From Avena insularis (taxonomy: Eukaryota > Streptophyta > Magnoliopsida > Poales > Poaceae): DNA of 64,000 bases. Shown here in pieces: positions 55,288-64,000 of the stretch. A program made the position numbers and the translations under genes. Location of the stretch: contig CM042693.1 of NCBI GenBank assembly GCA_023614405.1, forward strand, positions 334,411,527-334,475,526. The letters run 5' to 3'. Numbering within the stretch: the stretch's first letter is position 1; each line of letters opens with the position of its first letter. The notes beneath the pieces are model-generated. The model saw nothing but the letters and a program-made list of their open reading frames with translations. It had not been told where the DNA came from and did not search any database.

Positions 55288-56376
55288 GGATAGGTAAGAT
55301 ATAACTTTGCCCTCTTGCATCAACACACATCCGAGACCGGTCTTGGATGCGTCACAATACACATCGAAGGGCTTCGTGATATCCGGCATGATCAAGATTG
55401 GGGCTGAAATCAATCTCCTCTTGAGTTCCTGAAAACTCGCTTCACATTTGTCCGTCCATTCAAACTTCTTGTCCTTCTTCAACAATTGGGTCATGGGTCT
55501 TGCAATACTCGAGAATCCTTCTACAAACTTGTGGTAGTATCTCGCTAATCCGAGAAATGCATGAACTTAGGTTTAATTGGTTGGAGCTTGCCAATCTTCA
55601 ACATCCTTCACCTTTGCAGGGTCAACGGCAATTCCTCTGGCTGATACGATATGTCCGAGAAATCCTACCTCCTGTAACCAGAATTCACATTTACTAAACT
55701 TGGCATACAACCGATGCTCCCTAAGAGTTCCAAGGATGGTTCTTAGGTGTAGCTCATGTTCTTCTGATTTGGAATAAATCAGAATGTCATCGATAAAAAC
55801 AATGACAAACTTATCTAGGAAGTCCATAAAAATCTTATTCATGAGGTTCATGAAATAAGCGAGGGCATTTGTTAATCCAAAAGACATGACATTATACTCG
55901 TATAATCCATATCTGGCGGTAAAGGCAGTCTTTGGAATATCCTCTGCACGAATCTTGAGTTGATGATAGCCAGTTCTAAGATCAATCTTAGAAAACACTT
56001 TGGCACCAGTCAACTGGTCAAACATGTCTTCTATCTTGGGAAACGGGTACTTGTTCATGATTGTGACGTCATTCAACTTCCGATAATCCGTACACAAATG
56101 GTTACCTCCATGTTTATTGTCCACAAACAAAACAGGTGATCTCCATGGTGACGCACTTGGTTGGATCAATCCAATTTCCAGCATGGCATCCAGTTGCTTC
56201 TTCAGTTCTGCTAGTTCCGACGGGTTCATACTATATGATCTCTGGGCTACGGGTCCGGTTCCAGGTATTAGTTCAATGATAAACTTGATATCCCGATCTG
56301 GTGGTATAGCGGGCAAAACATCTGGAAATACATTGGGGTATTCATAGACTATCCGGACTTGGTCAATGGTTGGCTA
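55285..56376 (-). pseudogene. Tekay reverse transcriptase and start of RNase H
   Basis: RT motifs in one open stretch (56316-55573): [60 protein letters not shown], the catalytic [20 protein letters not shown] and [20 protein letters not shown]. Two TAA/TAA-type stops near 55565-55575 follow, then ARPMTQLLKKDKKFEWTDKC and FDVYCDASKTGLGCVLMQEG, the RNase H start with its first Asp. The stop at 56374-56376 separates it from protease. Confidence 0.92.
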
Positions 56377-57303
56377 GGCTATACTCTTTTTGCACTTGAA
56401 TTGACGGGGCAAGGTTTCAGATACATGCTCGACTGATATTCTGGTTGTACTGGTCATGGCTATGGCTTTCTTGGCACAGTCAATTAGTCCTTTGTGTTTG
56501 GACATCCAATCCATTCCTAGTACTACTTCCAAACCTTTAGTTCCGAGTACTATTAGATTAGCATAAAAATCTATGCCATGAATTCGGATAGGGACGACTT
56601 TGCAAATTTGGCTAGCTTTGGTGGTTGAACCAGGTATTTCAACAATCATAACATGCTTCAATTTGGTTGGTTGAATCTTACTCGTGCATGCAAATTCTTC
56701 AGTAACAAATGAGTGCGATGCTCCAGAATCAAACAATACTGTTGCAAGTACTAAGTTAACAGAAAACATACCCAACACGACATCTGGCGCTTCTTGGGCT
56801 TCTTCAGCATGCATGAGAAAGAGACGGCCGTTGCGGTTGAGCGAATTTCCTGGGGCAAACCTTCTTCCAGGCTGAACACGACGCTGCTGCTGAGCTGGGG
56901 CATTCACATTGGGGGCTACAGCAATCTTCTTGGGGCACTCATTGGAATAGTGACCCTTGGTTCCACATTCATAATAAGTCACTTGCGACTTGTCCTTTGC
57001 TGCAATAGGAACAACATTGCTTCCAGTCCTTGGGGCAGTGTTGGTGTTGGTGGTGGGATTGTTGTTGTTGAACTTGGGTGGGGCACGGTTGAAATTGCTA
57101 GGGTTGCCGGGGTTGTTGTAGTTTCCTCCGGGCTTTGGGTTTCCACGATTGGGATAGGTCGGACGGTTCATCGGGGGTCTGTTGGTTCTTGAGGCAAATC
57201 CTGGAGATGGGTTGGGGCGATACTTTCGTGTATGATGAGTTCGTGGTTGATGCATCATGCAACGCTTGCGGTTCTCATTAGCTTGGTTGATCTTTTCTTC
57301 CAT
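56374..57303 (-). pseudogene. Tekay Gag C-terminus (zinc knuckle) and protease
   Basis: A 309-codon frame. It has an Asn/Pro-rich basic region and a zinc knuckle reading YYECGTKGHYSNECPKK, in which the first Cys of CCHC is Tyr (tat). The protease LVLATVLFDSGASHSFVTEE follows with an intact DSGA motif, then GLEVVLGMDWMSKHKGLIDC. The TAG at 57304-57306 (CAG-to-TAG) cuts it from the capsid part. Confidence 0.9.
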
Positions 57304-58000
57304 CTAAATGGCAGAGTCAACTAAGGCTTCAATATCAGCAATGGGGATATTGACTAACACTGTTTGCATCTCATCGTGCAGACCATTCAGGAATCTCTCC
57401 TTCTTCTTGGCTTCAGTGTCTATCTCATCCGGTACATACCTAGCCAATGACAATAATTTGTCACGGTATTCCACTACTGTCATCCTTCCTTGCTTCAGTT
57501 CCCTGAATTCATCTCTCATCCTCTTGATCAAACCCGATGGCACATGGGTTCTGCTGAACTTGACTTTGAACTCTTCCCAAGTCATCAGCTGACCTCCTGT
57601 CATTGCGCGAACGCTGTTCCACCATGCTCTTGCATCTCCGGCCAGATAGTGGGTAGCAAACAACACTTTCTCGTTGGCTTCCACTCCTGCAACTTCCAGA
57701 TTATTCTCCATGGTTTGCAACCAATCATCTGCATCTAGGGGCTCTTTTGACTTAGTGAAAACAGGTGGATTGGTGTTCTAGAGATTCTTGAGCTTAGATC
57801 CATGGTTGTCCTAATTTCCATGGCCTTGATTGTTGTTGGCCATCTGGGGTATCTGTTGAAGGGTGGCTAAGTTGGCTTGACGTTCGGCTCTTTCAGCTTC
57901 GTGGTCAGAGACCAACATTTGAAGAGTTGCAACATCGGGTCCGGGGCTGAGTTGCTTCCTCCGTGAGGCATCTGAAGATTGAGGTATATTATGAGAAAAG
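57304..58000 (-). pseudogene. Tekay Gag capsid region
   Basis: The open piece 57720-57304 has VLFATHYLAGDARAWWNSVR, WEEFKVKFSRTHVPSGLIKR, ELKQGRMTVVEYRDKLLSLA and FLNGLHDEMQTVLVNIPIAD, the retrotransposon Gag (RWW..F..F) pattern. Upstream of 57720, a frameshift separates the N-terminal Gag, which starts near 57970. Gag forms the virus-like particle in intact relatives. Confidence 0.85.
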
Positions 58001-58207
58001 AGGGAAATTTCTAAGGTTCAGGGTTTTTGAAAAGTTTTTAAAGTTTTCAAGTTTTGACTTGGATTTTTATAGCAACTTGCTTTTCATTCATTCATAGCAC
58101 ATGATACAAACACACACCACACAAAGAAAGAAAAGCAGATGGTTTTAAGAACCATTCTGTAAAGCTACGATACAATGGGACCGAATACAACTCACTAACG
58201 CTAGTGC

Positions 58208-58757
58208 TCAAGTGCTACTACTCCTTGGAGTCAGTGTCCTCATCATCCTCATTATCATCATCGATGAAGGCAAAGTCATCCTCATCGGTGAAGAAGTCCA
58301 TGGCCTGATCCTCCAGAAAGTCATCATCATCGCTGAGATAGGAGTAGGGGTCTCCACGAAGGTCTTCCCCTGCATTCTCCCTCTCCTCCAACTGCATGTC
58401 TCTTTCTTGGATGGTCTCCTCCAAATCCGTGATCCGGTGGCGAAGATGGGCAATGATGCGCTCCTTCTTGTCGAGCTGACGGCGACGAGACTTGTGATCC
58501 TTCACTAGCATGGCGATGGTCTGATCCTTCTTCGCGGCTATGGCGTACTTGTGGTTGGCGTTGGAATGGGAATTGTCCAACTCCTTCTGACGGTCATACA
58601 TCATGAAGCTGAGGTGGTCCAATTGACTCTTCAGCTCGTGGTGGTATGGGGCCTCCAGTGGCTGTCCCATAACATCATGCCTTGGGTAGAACTCAAAGCG
58701 GGTACCCTTGATTTGATTGATACTCTGCCCACACAGACGGGCAAGAGCTTCCTGCAT
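58208..58757 (-). CDS. Extra ORF upstream of Tekay gag (coiled coil with acidic tail)
   Basis: A 179-codon frame precedes gag in the same sense. It reads PRHDVMGQPLEAPYHHELKS, then a heptad-rich region (KKERIIAHLRHRITDLEETI) and a strongly acidic C-terminus (YSYLSDDDDFLEDQAMDFFT, ending in repeated Asp/Glu). No Pfam family is recognised. It seems to be the last exon of a longer frame: a short block MDVSIKNLGSKPKK|gtgagt at 59200-59158 and a block starting at about 59014 (DVKYNKFYQLGNGGDLIFEH) lie upstream, the latter with stops. It is among the few unbroken frames of the element, but its start may be lost. Confidence 0.5.
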
Positions 58758-59228
58758 GGCCCTGGCAAGTCCATCGAGCCAGTTGTTCTCTCTTAAGGTG
58801 AACTGAATTCCCTTTGTAGTGGGCGGTTCAATCTTTCCTCGGAGACTTGCAACAACTAGCCACTACAAATCTTCTCCTTCCTGATCATTGAGCTGAGCTC
58901 CGAAGAACTCAAAAGTGACGCCCAAAGATCTCCGACAGCTGGTCCAAGTCATGCTCAAAGATGAGGTCTCCTCCATTCCCCAACTGATAAAACTTGTTGT
59001 ACTTCACGTCCATCTATAAGAATATAGGGTGAGTAAGTTAGTAGAGGGATCAAGTGTGTCAAATTTTTACGTAAGTTTGTAAGAATTTTTGAGGAACATG
59101 AATTTTCATGAAAGAATCCAAGTGATAAGAATGAGAATAAGTTTTTGTAAATACTCACTTTCTTTGGTTTTGAACCTAAGTTTTTGATTGAAACGTCCAT
59201 TCTAACTAGGGTCTCCTATGGTCAGGAT

Positions 59229-59241
59229 GGCTCTGATACCA
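59229..59241 (-). promoter_or_regulatory. Primer-binding site of the Tekay element
   Basis: The plus-strand ggctctgatacca is the complement of TGGTATCAGAGCC (initiator Met-tRNA), three bases from the end of the 5' LTR at 59245. Confidence 0.9.
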
Positions 59242-59244
59242 ACT

Positions 59245-62200
59245 TGTCAACACCCGGATTTTTAATCACAGATGTCTGTTATGCCATACATCACAATCCC
59301 AGGATTACCATTTTTGCGAGACAAAACAGATTGGATATCACAGTACATCATCCATTACAAACCATACATAAGTTCTTACACAAATAAGGATCTCATGATC
59401 TAGTTCTTAATACAATTCAAGCAGCGGAAAAACGTAATAGTAACGATAGCATAGGCGAAGCTCCATCTTCAGGGTCACATGCAATGCTGATGATGGGAGA
59501 TGATCCTAGTTGTCGTAACCTTCCCGCTGTCGTTCCTCCTGATACTCCTCTTCATAGTCTGGCCACGGGAATAGCCAGGGACAAAGCCATGAGTACTATT
59601 TAAGTACTCGCAAACTAATATTAACAAGTGAAGTGGTTTTGAATAGGATATACTAAGCTCTAGGGTTGTTTTGCAAAAAGCCAGATTTACCTTTACTAAG
59701 TTCAGAAACAAAGAAAGCTAGTTGAAATTTTTTATAACACCTAAGTGGGAACTTGAATTTCATGTCACAACTCTGTTGTGGTCAAGTCAAAGTCACAAAT
59801 CATTTCACAAGTTCTTTTGAAAATATCTGACGATAGAACAATATGGCCACTCCAACTGTCCATAACCGCGGACGCGGCTATTCGAATAGTTTGATACTCT
59901 GCAGAGATTGTACACTTTCACCACAACATTTGATACATCCGTCAGGAACAATCCTGAATTCCCATACTCATTATGCGGATAATCAATCCTAACCTTTCAA
60001 TTACGCGCCCTAGTATAGGCACCTCTCCTGTGAGTTTGGCCTCCCAAACATGACCAACTGTCATCTTGGGTACTGCACAGGTGGACAATATTCACAAGGT
60101 AGCCTTAGCTCAGACCTTGGCCGCAAGGGAACCCAGACTAAGATATAAAAATTTCCAGTCAATCCCTAGCCAATTTTCGGGTATTGTGGTTGTACGATAA
60201 AATTGGAATGGTATCGCATCCAAACAACCATCAGTTTTGTAAAGGTCTAAGGCTGATGCCTTAACATTTTCATCATCAAAATCATTTGGTGTTCGGAAAC
60301 ACATGTCATAACATTTCAGTAGAATGACTCATCATTCTAAGGTTTTCATAACCATTTTCACCCAGTATTCCCATCTAAAGTTGATCAAGTTTTATGCTTA
60401 GCACTAGCCTCTACAAGTGGGGGTAAATACTAATGATGGGTAATAAACAAGTGGGGATTAACTAAGTTCAATCTCATGCCTTAGGATGACATCAAGGTTA
60501 TCTAACTTAGGCCAAATTTTATGCTCTTTATGATACCTTCAGTTATCTCTCCAGAATCTACAAGTCACTAAGTAAACTCTAAGAGAAAGCTTTGATAAAG
60601 AAATAAAGTATTAAGCTTTGCAAGTAAAACTAGGATGGGGTATCATTCAATGGGTATAAGTTTGCAAGTAGAGCTTGGAAGTGGTAGCTTGCTTGATGAG
60701 TAGCTTGCAAGTATTGCCTTGTTAGGGTATTAATATAAGCTTGCCTTTGTGCAGAGCAGTGGTTGAAGTTCTCCTCGGCTTCTTCCTCGTAGTATCCTCC
60801 TTCCTCCTCGTATCCTTGGTCGGTACTAGCGTCTATAAATAAATACGAGGTACGCAATCACCAAACAATACTTAACTATTTCTAATCATCACACAAAGGT
60901 TCATACTAGATGATCTATCATCATCACTAACATTACAAGATTAAAGTACCTGTCTCATTTATTTTATTTGAGAAAAGTAATTTCTACTCATTGAAAAACT
61001 ACTTAAGATTTAATATTCTCCAACTCAAACATGGGATCATGTTGACACATGTCATCACCATATATTTTAGTACATGGGAATGTGATTTAAAGTGGTGTCA
61101 CAATTTAATAAGGTTTAACCTTTTTATTTTAATTAAGTAAAGTGACTAGAAATGCCTATGTGGCATTCTTTTATTACTTGATCATTATTTCTGTAAGAAA
61201 CCTATATTTTTTTATATATTATGAAAGTATGGTTAAATGTGATTTTTGAGAGTTGGAATCTACTCAAAATCTCTTATGGTTGAATTTTGAAAAATGTTTG
61301 AATGCAGAAAAGCTTCTGCCTTGTTATTTTTACCAGGGACGATCTACAATTCTAAATGGTTTGAATCCAACGTGCTTGGATTAACCATTCAAGTACCTTT
61401 CTAACAAAATTGGTTTTATGCATTTTGGTTTAGTGAATCGAGATGGGTTGATTTTTGAATCTAGGTACAGAACTAAGTTTAGAACTAAATGAATAAAACT
61501 AAATTTGAATTGTTGGGTTGCGCGGGAGGTTTAACTGGGCCGGCCCACTACGCACAGCGCACGTGCGGACTGGTTAAGTGAGTGACCCCACTCGTCAGTG
61601 AGACAACGAGGGGCGAAGCGGTACGGGGTAATTTAGGACGCACGATCTAACTCTAATCAAACGGTTCTGGTTCATCGTCCATGTCGGGCAGTGCCGGCGA
61701 GACAGAACCCTAGCATGGCCGGTGGGGGTCGTGGGAGGCTCACCGGGGCTCAGGCGATGGTCGGCGACGGGGGCGAACGACGAAGTCGACGACGGCGATT
61801 CTCCTGGTACCGACAGCTTCTCCTGGGGAGGCTCCAATCGACGGCGCCTCTCCTTCTCTGCAGCGGCGAACTCCGGTGAAATTCCGGCCACCTGGTGCTC
61901 GCCTTGCTCCGGGAGTGAGTGGGGGTATCAATGAGAGGTGGGGAGTGAACTAGTGTGAAGAAAACGAGCGGAGGAGGCCTCCTTTTGTAGTGGCTGAAAG
62001 GGACCGAATGGCGCGGGTTGAGCTCGTCGGGGTCGGCTGCACAGTGAGCTAACGACATGGCCGAAGGTAGGGGACGGTGCATTGCCTCCTGGCAAAGCTC
62101 AACGGCTTGATGGCGAGGCGTGGGGCGGTGCGAATCGGTCGGAACACGTCGACGCTCTAGGCGACTCCGACGGAAGTCTTAATGGCGCACATGCGCTCCT

Positions 62201-63257
62201 GGTCACGCGGCGGTGAACGAGCATGTCTGGGCTGTTCCTGGTGCGGTGGTGATCACGTATGCGAGCGTCGAAGGCGGGGCGTGGTTTGTGCGAGCGTGTC
62301 GAGCGCGGCGCTCTGGCGCGCTCTCGGCATGGTCGCAGAGAGAATGGTCACGCGCGTTCTGGGTGGTCCAGTTGCTGGCTACGCTCGGGGCCTGGACAGG
62401 GAGTGGCGGTGGACGGTGGAGTGCCTGATAGACAAGGTTGGCGAGGCTAGTGAGGCTTGTAGCTTGCTGTCGACATGTGGGTGGCAAGTTAGGCTCGGCA
62501 TGGTCACCATTGATGGCTATGCCAAGCTCACAGTGGTGCTAAGGCTTGTTAATTGGGCTAGACCATCTATTGAGAGTATAGAGTAAGCTAGAGAGGGGAC
62601 AAGGTTGGCACAACACTGGTCACTATAGTGTTTGTGGTTTAATTTGATTTTTGCCTAGAAGGTGTTTGATGAAATGGCCGAAAGATATTCAAATTTGAAT
62701 TTTGAATTCAAACTTGGTGGGTTGGCTAGGCACATACTAGGGAGTACCTGGTTAGTTAGATTGGTCAAGGGGCACTGGTTTGGTTGGATTTTGAAAATGT
62801 GTGATCTTCACATATGTTAAAGATCCAATTTTGAAATGTGATTTGAATCAAGTTGCCAAATGTTTCTGCAAGTTTGAAAGGTGCTCTTTGCTTTACTTTT
62901 ACTTGGTCTTGCAAGGGGTGAAAAGAATTGGAAAAGTTTATGTTTGAAACCTTGGACTAGAAACACTCAAAGTGACCTAGTTAGCAAGATTGGCAAAAAT
63001 GACCACTTGCCTTATTTGATTTGTTTTTGATTTTCTCCTGATTTGTTTCTGCTTGGAAATGTTTTAGATGATGTTATATTCATATTTGAACCATTCCTTA
63101 CTATTTAGTTGAATCACACAAGTACATTCATGCATTTATCAAATCATCACATACACACATGCATTCATATGGTTTTTATTTAATCAAAGTTTTTGTTAAC
63201 CCTAATTTTAGTGATTAGAGTTTGATGATCATTGTTTCATATTTTTGGGATCTTACA
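59245..63257 (-). repeat. 5' LTR of the Tekay element
   Basis: 4013 bp, colinear with the 3' LTR with scattered substitutions and small indels. The TATA position reads ctacaaaagg (plus-strand ccttttgtag, 61981-61990), one base different from the ctataaaagg of the 3' LTR, so the promoter that would drive the genomic RNA looks weakened. Confidence 0.9.
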
Positions 63258-63309
63258 GACACGGTGTCCGTGTAGGACTCTTTATATGAAACTAATTTTA
63301 TCTCTAACA
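63258..63309 (-). mobile_element. Copia 3' LTR, inner part
   Basis: After the gacac target copy (63258-63262) the LTR continues ggtgtccgtgtaggac and ends tctctaaca at 63309, which is tgttagaga, the LTR start, on the minus strand. The adjacent plus-strand ccctcatttaatc complements a purine-rich tract (gattaaatgaggg). Confidence 0.8.
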
Positions 63310-63320
63310 CCCTCATTTAA

Positions 63321-64000
63321 TCACAACTTGGACAAGTTGAGATTATGCTTGAAATCTTCAAAGGCTTGATGTGGAAGTGGCTTGGTAAAGACATCAGCAA
63401 CTTGGTCATTTGATGGAATAAACCGAATCTCCAATTGATTCTTCAATACTCGTTCTCTGACAAAATGAAAGTCCATTTCAATATGTTTGGCTCTCGCATG
63501 GAACACAGGATTTGCTGACAAGTATGTTGCTCCAAGATTGTCACACCACAAGCACGGTGTCTGAGTCAACTGAACTCCTAGTTCAGCTAGCAAGGATTGT
63601 ATCAATATCACTTCTGCTGTGGCATTAGCCACTGATTTGTATTCTGCTTCTGTACTGGACCTAGAAACAGTAGACTGCTTTTTAGCACTCCAAGGAATTA
63701 AGTTCGGTCCAAAAAATACAGCAAACCCTCCTGTGGATCGACAATCATCTACACAACCATCCCAGTCTGCATGGAAGAAGGCACTCAACAGTGTAGAGGT
63801 GGATCTCACAAATGTCAAGCCAAGAGTCATGGTATGCTTGACATACCTAAGAATTCGTTTGGCAGCTGTCCAATGAACAGTAGTAGGAGCATGTAGATAC
63901 TGACAAACCTTATTAACTGCATAGGATATATCTGGCCTTGTCATTGTAAGATACTGTAGAGCACGTACCATGCTTCTGTAGTTGGTACTATCTTCAGGAC
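63321..64000 (-). CDS. Copia Pol C-terminus: RT end and RNase H (continues beyond window)
   Basis: Open without a stop from the right edge to 63321. It shows [120 protein letters not shown] and the end [19 protein letters not shown]. These are the RNase H acidic residues and terminal motif of Ty1/copia, closest in feel to the Retrofit/Hopscotch (Ale) lineage. The rest of the element lies to the right. This is the least damaged Pol segment in the window, in an element inserted in the ubiquitin-like gene's intron. Confidence 0.88.
   Translation of the reverse strand, partial: PEDSTNYRSMVRALQYLTMTRPDISYAVNKVCQYLHAPTTVHWTAAKRILRYVKHTMTLGLTFVRSTSTLLSAFFHADWDGCVDDCRSTGGFAVFFGPNLIPWSAKKQSTVSRSSTEAEYKSVANATAEVILIQSLLAELGVQLTQTPCLWCDNLGATYLSANPVFHARAKHIEMDFHFVRERVLKNQLEIRFIPSNDQVADVFTKPLPHQAFEDFKHNLNLSKL

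Larger units (their letters stand above)
49389..63257 (-). mobile_element. Complete Tekay-lineage Gypsy (chromovirus), 13.9 kb
   Basis: LTRs of about 4.01 kb (49389-53398 and 59245-63257) start TGTAAC/GATCCC and end GTTGACA on the minus strand. Target duplications gacac lie at 49384-49388 and 63258-63262, and an initiator Met-tRNA primer-binding site is present. Internal order on the minus strand: extra ORF, gag, protease, RT, RNase H, integrase, chromodomain. It is inserted in the LTR of a Copia element, which is itself in the intron of the ubiquitin-like gene. Stops and frameshifts in every domain make it defective. Confidence 0.93.

Overview
This window reads as repeat-dominated intergenic and genic DNA of a grass. 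It is most likely a Triticeae genome (wheat, barley, rye or Aegilops type), though another Pooideae such as oat is possible. The reasons are recognition of Angela/BARE/WIS-type Copia LTRs and leader sequence, Stowaway MITEs with CTCCCTCCGT ends and TA duplications, Tekay- and Tat-lineage Ty3/gypsy elements, and a familiar Triticeae dispersed repeat near 24.6 kb. No database search was possible, so family names rest on motifs, termini and memory of consensus features.

Left part (1-9.8 kb): a four-level nest. A PIF/Harbinger transposase relic (minus strand) is cut by a Copia LTR. That LTR is cut by a ~4 kb Tekay LTR, which is cut by another Angela-like Copia whose LTR and leader open the window. 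A LINE-like insertion with a perfect 14-bp target duplication follows.

Middle (10-25 kb): a low-copy-looking zone rich in MITEs. It holds a decayed intron-containing gene resembling an armadillo-repeat protein, a ~2.5 kb inverted repeat built from two opposed copies of one gene fragment, and a segmental direct duplication whose second copy carries a 583-bp Stowaway-like insertion absent from the first copy.

25.4-35.8 kb: retrotransposons again. They are a Gypsy LTR fragment, a 5'-deleted Angela-like Copia, a deleted SIRE/Maximus-like Copia, and inside the last a structurally complete but decayed 5.0 kb Copia (186-bp LTRs, TSD tatct).

36-64 kb: the genic centre of interest is a ubiquitin-like gene on the plus strand. 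Its first coding exon is at 48751-48853. A 10.2 kb Tat-lineage Gypsy (38456-48650, TSD cctcc) sits a few bases upstream of its TATA box and separates it from the original distal promoter. The first intron holds a Copia element whose 3' LTR is split by a complete 13.9 kb Tekay Gypsy (49389-63257, TSD gacac). The later exons of the gene, if they exist, lie beyond the right edge.

No gene here is demonstrably intact. The retroelement reading frames are broken by many stops, mostly explainable as C-to-T (CAG/CAA/CGA) changes, as expected for methylated repeats. No rRNA, tRNA or CRISPR array was seen.
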